A DNA stretch of 35,725 nucleotides from Microcoleus sp. FACHB-672 (GTDB lineage Bacteria; Cyanobacteriota; Cyanobacteriia; Cyanobacteriales; Oscillatoriaceae), in NCBI RefSeq assembly GCF_014695725.1, contig NZ_JACJOU010000003.1:1-35725 (forward strand), written 5' to 3'. Below are positions 8,481 through 15,400 of the stretch, piece by piece (the stretch's first letter is position 1; the number at the start of each line of letters is the position of its first letter). A program made the position numbers and the translations under genes. The notes under the pieces were generated by a model that had not been told where the DNA came from, made no database searches, and worked only from the letters and a program-made list of their open reading frames with translations.

Positions 8481-8533
8481 AATCTGCTTGTGTTCGGCTC
8501 CTTAGGCTTTGAAATGCTCTCTCCAAGCAGATT
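8481..8533. repeat. 10-bp perfect inverted repeat with 33-base loop
   Basis: AATCTGCTTG (8481-8490) and CAAGCAGATT (8524-8533) are exact reverse complements. The loop is of mixed composition. With the terminator at 8672-8696 on the same side, it could be the 5' stem of a small RNA on the plus strand; alternatively it is a protein-binding site upstream of the orphan gene. Confidence 0.5.
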
Positions 8534-8671
8534 GACAGCTTTTCTCGCAGAATTGTGCCGGCAGTTGTTGCCTCCGCCTAAAGATAGATGTGTTAAAAAT
8601 TCTTGACAGGTTGCCCGACACCGGCACAGATGTAGGGAGTGAGGGCCAAGGAGAATTAGGTCAGCAAAAAC

Positions 8672-8696
8672 AAAAGCCCCCTTCCGGGGGCTTTTT
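8672..8696 (+). terminator. Strong rho-independent terminator
   Basis: AAAAGCCCCC, a short TTCC loop and GGGGGCTTTTT form a GC-rich stem with a T-run on the plus strand. The A-run on the other side makes it usable in both directions. No protein gene ends just upstream on the plus strand, while the TerB-like gene ends about 350 bp away on the minus strand. It therefore terminates either that transcript or an unannotated plus-strand RNA. Confidence 0.8.
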
Positions 8697-9049
8697 GGGT
8701 TTCAGTTAAGTTAAGCGCAATGGGGGAAAATATTTAGCTTTTGTTTCTAATCAAATCATCTCTTCGCTTTTGCTCTGAGTGCTAAATACTTTCTTGAACC
8801 AAATCACCGTAATTTTCTCGTAACTTGAGAGCCGCTTTTGCTGTAACTTGTGCTTTGAGACATCGCCACACTGACTTGGTTGAGCAGGGCGTAACTTGCC
8901 GGCAAAGCTTCCTGCAACGGCGAGATAATTTCGTTCTCGTAATGCTAACTAAATCACCCGCGATGGAATCGCCTAAATTAATAAAAATTGGCAATGGTTG
9001 GTCGCTTTAGTTCAGTGGCAACTGAGTGAAGTGCCCGTGCAGTGTGCGC

Positions 9050-9520
9050 CTAAACTTCCTCGTCGTCCTCAATCGGTTCGTCGTCAATCAAGTCGTCTAT
9101 AATTTCCTGCGCAATCTCTTCAGGAAGTCCCAATGCTTCTGCAAGATCGTCTAAGAAGGTATCTTCCGACTCATCAGCAGATTCATTGGATAAAATGATT
9201 TCAACCGCTACCTCAAAAGAAATTTCTATCAGATCGTCGGAGAGCGCATCAACTGCTGTATTAAACAGAACGCCAATGCCTTCTTGATTGAGGATGCCGG
9301 TGATTTTATCAAACATTTTTTGGAACTCTTCGACGGCATACTCCTCGAAGATATCCAAACTGTTAATGATCTCAGTCAATACTTGATTTTCCTCATCCGA
9401 GGGTTGCCCGTCTGCAAAGATGGTAACCACGGCGATCGCAGCTACGGCTTCTTCAGGGCTAAGGGTTTTTTCGCTCGCGCCCTCAGCGCCAAACACGTGA
9501 TCGTACTTACCCACTTTCAT
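9050..9520 (-). CDS. TerB-like acidic protein
   Basis: This 156-residue, very acidic, soluble helical protein resembles the TerB/DjlA-N domain. The typical motif of an early helix and acidic loop appears as AIAVVTIFADGQPSDEENQVL near residues 27-47, matching the ADGxxxxxE pattern of TerB-like proteins. The rest consists of helices rich in Ile, Leu, Asp and Glu, ending in an acidic tail with EDDEEV. TerB-like domains are thought to sense or bind metal ions or scaffold stress-response complexes; no other tellurite-resistance gene is nearby. The start ATG (9518-9520) has an excellent AGGAG ribosome binding site about 6 bases upstream. A candidate promoter lies at 9677-9705. The family is likely; the role is unknown. 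Confidence 0.75.
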   Translation of the reverse strand: MKVGKYDHVFGAEGASEKTLSPEEAVAAIAVVTIFADGQPSDEENQVLTEIINSLDIFEEYAVEEFQKMFDKITGILNQEGIGVLFNTAVDALSDDLIEISFEVAVEIILSNESADESEDTFLDDLAEALGLPEEIAQEIIDDLIDDEPIEDDEEV

Positions 9521-9879
9521 TTTCTCCTGAGAATTATGGCTGCAAGTGTGCTTCTAGAGTGCGCCTGAGTTACTTTTTGGTAGCCACCGGCACACGGCTT
9601 TGATTTTCGGCTTTTAGCTCAATCTAGCGTGATAGAACACGCGCACTTGATTTATATCAGCAAGGGGTGGCAACTGTATATAACTGTGGAAACAAACTTT
9701 GACAAAGCGGAAGAAAAGCTTAAATTCCTTAATTAATGAGGAGCTTAGGGTTAGGTTAACCACAAAAAAACAGCAAAATCCTTGCAGCCGGCAAACAACC
9801 TCTGCAAAAAAATACCACCCTATTGTTGGGTTCGTTTTTTTCAATTCCAGGCCGGTTAAAGAAGGTTAGCGCTCAGTGT
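9521..9879. other. Intergenic region upstream of the TerB-like gene
   Basis: The region contains the TerB-like ribosome binding site, a candidate minus-strand promoter (9677-9705), an A-rich tract around 9760-9815 and the 3' flank of the histone-deacetylase-like gene. A 76-codon hydrophobic minus-strand frame (9614-9844, TTG start) overlaps the promoter and is not supported. Nothing else was seen. Confidence 0.5.
9677..9705 (-). promoter_or_regulatory. Candidate sigma-70 promoter for the TerB-like gene
   Basis: On the minus strand TTGTCA (9700-9705) and TATATA (9677-9682) are spaced by exactly 17 bp. A start near 9670 would leave a leader of about 150 bases before the ATG at 9520. Confidence 0.5.
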
Positions 9880-10809
9880 TTAAGTTTTCTGTAACAAACA
9901 TCGCTCCACAGTCGCTACAACCGATTTTGCCAATGCCTTCAGATCGTAACCGCCTTCTAGGCCAAACACAATCCGGCGCGTCAGGGTCAGGCAATAATCT
10001 GTGAATAGCCCAAAATCTTCAGGTTGCAGTTCGATACCGGCCAAGGGATCAGCGGCATTGGCATCGTAGCCGGCACTAACAATCAGTAAATCTGGCTGAA
10101 AGTTTTGTAAAAATGGCATGACTTCGTTTTCAAATGCCTGCCGGTAGTGTGCTACTGTGCTTCCCGCAACCATCGGAATATTTAGTACATTGTCGTGCGC
10201 CCCCCGCTCCTTCGCAGCACCTGTGCGGGGATAGGCACCCCACTGGTGCAAGGAACAGTAGGCAATGTTGGGATTGTTTTCCACAATGGCTTGAGTGCCA
10301 TTGCCGTGATGCACGTCCCAGTCGAGGATGGCCACGCGTTCAATGCCCGGTTGTTCTAGGGCGTAGTGAGCGGCGATTGCGGCATTTGAAAATAGGCAAA
10401 ATCCCATGCCGCGTGAGCTGAGGGCGTGGTGTCCTGGGGGACGGGCCAGTACAAAAGCCGGTGTGCCGGTGGACAGAACGCGATCAACCCCATCCAGCCA
10501 TGCACTTACCGCCAGCAACGCCACATCATAACTGAGGCGGGAAACCGGCGTGTCTGGATCAACATGGCCACCGCCTTTGACCGCGAGCTGCTGGATTGTT
10601 TCGATATAAGATTGAGGGTGGATCTGTTCGATTTGAGCCATCACCCCCGGCCTTTTTTCCACCGGCGTGGGCTTTTGCCAATCTAGCAGGTCTGCCCAAG
10701 GAGAGGCTTCCAGCGCTTCTACAATCGCACTCAAACGCTCTGGACGTTCTGGGTGAAGTCGGCCTGTCTCGTGCAGCATGAAAAATTCTGAGAAGATGAT
10801 AGGAAACAT
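9880..10809 (-). CDS. Histone deacetylase family protein (AcuC/HdaH-type amidohydrolase)
   Basis: This protein of about 309 residues is a zinc-dependent deacetylase of the class II/AcuC group, acting on acetyl-lysine or acetyl-polyamine type substrates in the cytoplasm. All hallmarks are visible: HPERPERLSAI near the N-terminus, RPPGHHALSSRGMGFCLFSN with the catalytic His-His pair, DWDVHHGNGTQ with the zinc Asp and His, SAGYDANAADPLAG with the second zinc Asp, and LEGGYD at the end. I prefer the start MFPIIFSEFFML (10807-10809), which matches the family N-terminus; an upstream ATG at 10848 would add 13 unrelated residues. Neither has a strong SD. It is divergent from the CLC gene and separate from its other neighbours. 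Substrate unknown. Confidence 0.9.
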   Translation of the reverse strand: MFPIIFSEFFMLHETGRLHPERPERLSAIVEALEASPWADLLDWQKPTPVEKRPGVMAQIEQIHPQSYIETIQQLAVKGGGHVDPDTPVSRLSYDVALLAVSAWLDGVDRVLSTGTPAFVLARPPGHHALSSRGMGFCLFSNAAIAAHYALEQPGIERVAILDWDVHHGNGTQAIVENNPNIAYCSLHQWGAYPRTGAAKERGAHDNVLNIPMVAGSTVAHYRQAFENEVMPFLQNFQPDLLIVSAGYDANAADPLAGIELQPEDFGLFTDYCLTLTRRIVFGLEGGYDLKALAKSVVATVERCLLQKT

Positions 10810-11040
10810 AGGGATCTGAAATAAAGAGGATGGGTTAGAAGCTGGCATTAGAGGATTTGGCAGCCTGGAAACGGCAAAATTGATGATCTAAAGAAGTGGA
10901 AAGCGATTTTAAAGTTTAGTTATTAGTTTAGTTTTTAATTCGTTTGTCCTGCTGTGTATGGCAACCGGGGCCAAAAGCCGCAGGAAACCGACTTAGGGCT
11001 TAGGGCTTGAGATGAGTCAATGACAGCTAGCATAGAAAGC

Positions 11041-11055
11041 ATACAAATTTTGTAT
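11041..11055. promoter_or_regulatory. Palindrome upstream of the CLC gene
   Basis: ATACAAA and TTTGTAT flank a single central T, making a perfect 7-bp inverted repeat about 36 bp before the GTG start at 11091. The size suits a dimeric repressor site. No regulator was identified. Confidence 0.35.
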
Positions 11056-11090
11056 CTTTTGTTGCAATAACCAGCGGTAGGAAACAAGCT

Positions 11091-12389
11091 GTGCTACCAG
11101 AAAAGCCCCAAAGACCTGAGAAAACTCAACGCCGGCCCTTACTTCAGCTTTTTGGCGTTGCTAGGCGCAACCCGCTGATGATTTCACGCTGGGTTTTATG
11201 CTGGGCCATTATTGGTACGATTTGCGGCCTGTTCGCAGGGTTGTACTGGAATGTCTTGGAGTTAATGATACACGCCTTGGATCGGTTTAATGGCCCAACG
11301 CTGATGGTTATCATGCCTGTTGCGGGTTTGCTAATCGGGCTTGTGATTCATTTTCTCGGCAATCCTGGTGAAATTGCCGTGATTGTTGATAATATCCATT
11401 TTCGCGGTGGGCGTTTGGATGCTCGAAAAAATCCTTCGATGATTTTGGCATCTCTGCTGAGTATTTCTGCCGGAGGAAGTGCCGGCCCAGAAGCGCCTTT
11501 GGTACAGGTAACAGGTTCGTTTGGTACTTGGGTTGCGGATCGCTTGAACTTGGAAGGAGAAAACCTTAGATCAATGAGTTTGGCGGCAATGGCTGCCGGT
11601 TTTACGGCGCTGTTTGGTGCACCTTTGGGTGGGGCAATGTTTGCTTTGGAGATTTTGCACCACGAGTATGTTTTGGAGTATTACGAGGCGTTGCTACCAG
11701 CAATTATTTCCAGTTGCGCGAGTTATTTGGTGTTTGCCGGCATTACCCGCTTAGGAATTGCACCCACTTGGCATTTCCCGTCTTACCATTTGGATAAGAT
11801 TGACGATTTTGCGCTGGCGATTTTGTATGGGGCGATCGGCGCTGTGGCGGGATGGATTTTTATCGCCATTTTTCGAGGGTGTGATCGGCTGTTTGCTCGA
11901 ATTCCAGGGCCGATTTATGTCCGAACAACCTTTGCCGGTTTGGCATTGGGCGGACTTGCTGCCCTTTTGCCGTTAACTCGTTATTTTGGTCACGATGAAT
12001 TGGATGCAGTTGTTAGCACTAACTTTCCTGCTTTTTTCCTCTTGGTTTTAGCTTTAGCAAAAATGGCAGCAATTAGCATCACGGTTACAGGCGGCTGGCG
12101 TGGCGGATTTATTATCCCGCTGTTTTTTACAGGTGCGTGTATCGGCAAAGCAGTCAGCAGTTTGATTCCGGGTTTAAATCCTGCTTTAGCAATGATTTGT
12201 ACAATGGCTGCCCTGAATGCAGCGGTGACACGAACGCCAATTAGTACAACGTTACTGCTTGCAAAACTGACTAATATCAGTCCTTTCACCCCAATTCTTT
12301 TTGCAAGTTTAATGGGATTCTTTTTAGCTCCCAAAGCTCCTTTAATTACCTCTCAGCTTAAGTCTCAGATAGAAGCAGCCGCTGATTGA
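11091..12389 (+). CDS. CLC-family chloride channel or transporter, divergent
   Basis: This 432-residue polytopic inner-membrane protein belongs to the CLC (voltage-gated chloride channel/ClcA) family. It has about ten hydrophobic segments and no C-terminal CBS domains. GGSAGPEAPLVQ (around residues 128-139) corresponds to the GREGP filter motif and keeps the external gating Glu. AGFTALFGAPLGGAMFALE aligns with the helix before the internal proton-pathway glutamate, but the aligned residue appears to be Ile. GGWRGGFIIPLF matches the GxFxP motif. The first filter motif (GSGIP in E. coli) is GNPGE here. The start is GTG 11091 with TAGGAA upstream; no better ATG is in frame before residue 29. Whether it is a channel, an antiporter or selective for another anion cannot be told. 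Confidence 0.85.
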   Translation: MLPEKPQRPEKTQRRPLLQLFGVARRNPLMISRWVLCWAIIGTICGLFAGLYWNVLELMIHALDRFNGPTLMVIMPVAGLLIGLVIHFLGNPGEIAVIVDNIHFRGGRLDARKNPSMILASLLSISAGGSAGPEAPLVQVTGSFGTWVADRLNLEGENLRSMSLAAMAAGFTALFGAPLGGAMFALEILHHEYVLEYYEALLPAIISSCASYLVFAGITRLGIAPTWHFPSYHLDKIDDFALAILYGAIGAVAGWIFIAIFRGCDRLFARIPGPIYVRTTFAGLALGGLAALLPLTRYFGHDELDAVVSTNFPAFFLLVLALAKMAAISITVTGGWRGGFIIPLFFTGACIGKAVSSLIPGLNPALAMICTMAALNAAVTRTPISTTLLLAKLTNISPFTPILFASLMGFFLAPKAPLITSQLKSQIEAAAD

Positions 12390-12450
12390 AATTTCTAATT
12401 TTGAGAGTTTAATTGGCATTCATTCTTGTACGCCAGAGCAGTTAAACTTG

Positions 12451-15400
12451 TTAATGCTTTTGGTTAATTGGAATCTCAAATACTAACTCTGTTCCCTGTC
12501 CTGGGGCTGAAACACAAGTCAGTTGTCCACCGTGTTTTTTGACGACAATCTGATAGCAAATCGACAGTCCTAAGCCGGTGCCGGTGCCCACTGGCTTGGT
12601 TGTAAAGAAAGGATCAAAGATGCGCTTGCTCACTTCTTCACTCATGCCAGGGCCATTGTCAGCTATTCTGATTTTAACAGCGTTGCAAGAAGTTGTTTCA
12701 GTGCGAATGTGGATTTGTCTAGTCGTTGTTTTTGGCGTGAATTCTAACCATTCACAGCTAATTCCTAATTCGTTCAAGGCATCTATTGCATTTGACAGAA
12801 TATACAAAAATACTTGATTGAGTTGGCCGGCATAGCAAGTCACTAGGGGAACTTTGCCATATTCTTTAATAATTTCTATTTCAGAAGCACAACCTTCTTT
12901 TCTGAGCCGGTGTTGCAAAACCATTAGGCTGCTGTCAATGCCCTCATGAATGTTTATCGGCTTCATATCTGCTTCATCCAACCGCGAAAAAACTCGCAAG
13001 CTTAGCACAATATTTCGGATGCGTTCCGCCCCCACTTTCATCGAATCCATTAATTTTTGTAAGTCTTCAACGGCGAATTCGAGATCAAGATTTTTCGTGG
13101 CGGCTACAATCGCCGGTTGGGAACTCGCATCCGTCTGCCGGTATAGATCAATTAAATGAAGGATATCTTTAACATATTCAATTGCGGGATTGAGGTTGCC
13201 ATATATAAAGTTTATTGGGTTGTTAATTTCGTGCGCTACCCCAGCAACCATCTGTCCCAGAGAAGACATCTTTTCACTCTGAATCAGTTGAGATTGAGTT
13301 AATTGTAGCTCATGCAGCGTTTGCTCAAGACGCACATTTTTTTCATTTAAATCTTGCGTTCTGTCTTTTACTTTTTCTTCCAAGTTGGCATACAGCATCG
13401 CATTTTCTAAAGAAATAGCCGCTTGGGAAGAAAGCAGCCTTAAGAGTTCTAATCGATCGGGAGTAAAAGCACCGATGGTTAAATTATTTTCTAAATAAAG
13501 AATAGCAACAAGTTTACCTTGATTAATAATAGGGGTACACAAAACAGATTTTAGCTGATTTAAAACAATATAGGGATCGGTAATAAATTTTCCTTCACAA
13601 GCCGCATTCGTTAAAACCACGTCAGAGAGCGTTCTCTCAACATAGTTAATAATTGTAGAAGGAATATCCCGGCAAGATTCTATCGGCATTGAGTGCCGCA
13701 TAAAGATTTGCTCTAATTCGATTAAATACGAAGCTTCAAGCAATAATTCTTCGTTTTTAACTAAAACTAGAAAGCCTTTTTGTGCTCCGGCATTTTCAAC
13801 TAATATTTTCATCAGTTGTGCGAGTAATTTATCCAGCACAATTTCCCCAGATATGGCTTGCGATGCTTTCATGACTGTCGCTAAATCTAAAGCAGCACCC
13901 GAATTCCTAGTGCTCCCTGAAACCGTTACAGTAGTAGTTTGAATATTTGTTTTGTCTGTTGCTATCCTCCGAGAAATAAACTGCGGATATCTTACCTCTA
14001 AATCTTCTACCTTAGCCTGTGCGCCCCAACGAACATAGCAATAGTGTGCTTTTGCCATGTAAGTTTGGGCAATTTCTTCCCTTCCAAGTTCTAGATAAAA
14101 TTCTGCTGCTCGTTCGTAAGCGAGTGCTTCTTCTTGGATATATCCCTGTTTCCTAGCCCCTTGGATAGCGCGATCATAAGACTCCATCGCTGCAACACTC
14201 TGCTCCAAAATTCGCGCTTTTTCAGCTTCCACCAAGTCATATTTATGCTGAAAGTTCATAGGAGCTTGGTGCGCCCAGCGTTTCATTTTCTCCTGATTTG
14301 CTTCTACTTGAACCAGAGATTTTTGTTGTTCATTGCTTCTCGCTTGGCAATAATAACTAAGAAGCGCTAGTGAGTGGTAAAAATTCAGGATTGCCACCTG
14401 TATAAAGCCAAACCCGGAGCCTGCTTGTTCAGCTGCCAATGATGCTGACTTTATGGCAGCCTCAAAATCTTTAAATTGGTATAAAAGAATCGTTTTAGCA
14501 ACATAAAACACAAATAAAACAGTTCCCGTTTTCGCTTCAATTAAACGCGCTAACATTTTAGCTTCATCAAAACTCTCACCAATTAACAGATATTTATCGG
14601 CTGCTCTGCCTTGAAAGTTTAGCCCTAATTGTCGCCACACACTGGAAAAGTGAATGGGAATTTCTTGCTTAATTTTTATGGCCAAATCAATGTAAGGCGC
14701 TTGTTGTCGTACGGCAGACTCTAAGCTTTTTTCAGTGAAGAATAAGTACCCGCAATAGTTACCGATACAATATCCGCCCCATTCGATATCTCCAGTTTCC
14801 AGTCCGCTTTGAATGCCTTCTTGGAAGGAAGCTACACTGTTTTTTGCGTGTTCTGTCCAGCTTCTAATATTGGCATTAAATAGGTTGTAAACTTTAGCCT
14901 TGAGTTCTTTGGCGTCGAATTGCTCTAGTAGTTGCAAAGCAATCAAGCCGGCTTGATATCCTGCATCCAGTTTTCCAAGTCCAGACAGCAACAAGCCATA
15001 AAAACCATAAGCAAATGCGGAAAGGGCTGAATTTCCATGTTCAATACAAAGATTGATCATCGTTAATATGACTTGCGGAAAAATCTCAGGTTTTGCCTGA
15101 AAAACCGGCGTACAGAGGAGTTTTAAAATCCGCATAGCCGCCAGCTTATGCGGATCAGTCATGGCGGGAATATTTTCTAATTCCGCAAGTTCGGCCAACT
15201 CAACCACTAAACTGTCTTCGCTGCTGAGTGTTAGGAGATAAACGCCCAAGCTTTCCAAAACTTGCAAGCCGATATCAACGGCTTTGATCATCTCTAGCTG
15301 AGCAATATAAACCTGCATTTGCAGCTCATATATTTTGACCGTATCGAGGAAGCTTTTTGCTTGGTGCAAAACGACTTCAGCCAGAATCGCGGCTTGCTCA

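Larger units (their letters stand above)
8407..9049. other. Intergenic region with structured elements
   Basis: Between the small orphan gene and the TerB-like gene lie a direct-repeat promoter candidate (8415-8460), a 10-bp inverted repeat (8481-8533) and a strong terminator hairpin (8672-8696). From 8700 to 9049 there is only a 70-codon minus-strand frame starting at TTG, whose last third (AQVTAKAALKLRENYGDL) looks protein-like. I could not support it as a gene; it may be a decayed remnant. Confidence 0.5.

Noticed and set aside
8782-8994. 70-codon reverse frame ending in ALKLRENYGDLVQESI
   Set aside because: TTG start, Arg/Cys-rich middle unlike a folded protein, and no family; at most a decayed remnant.
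9614-9844. 76-codon hydrophobic reverse frame
   Set aside because: It overlaps the best promoter of the TerB-like gene, starts at TTG and has no SD.
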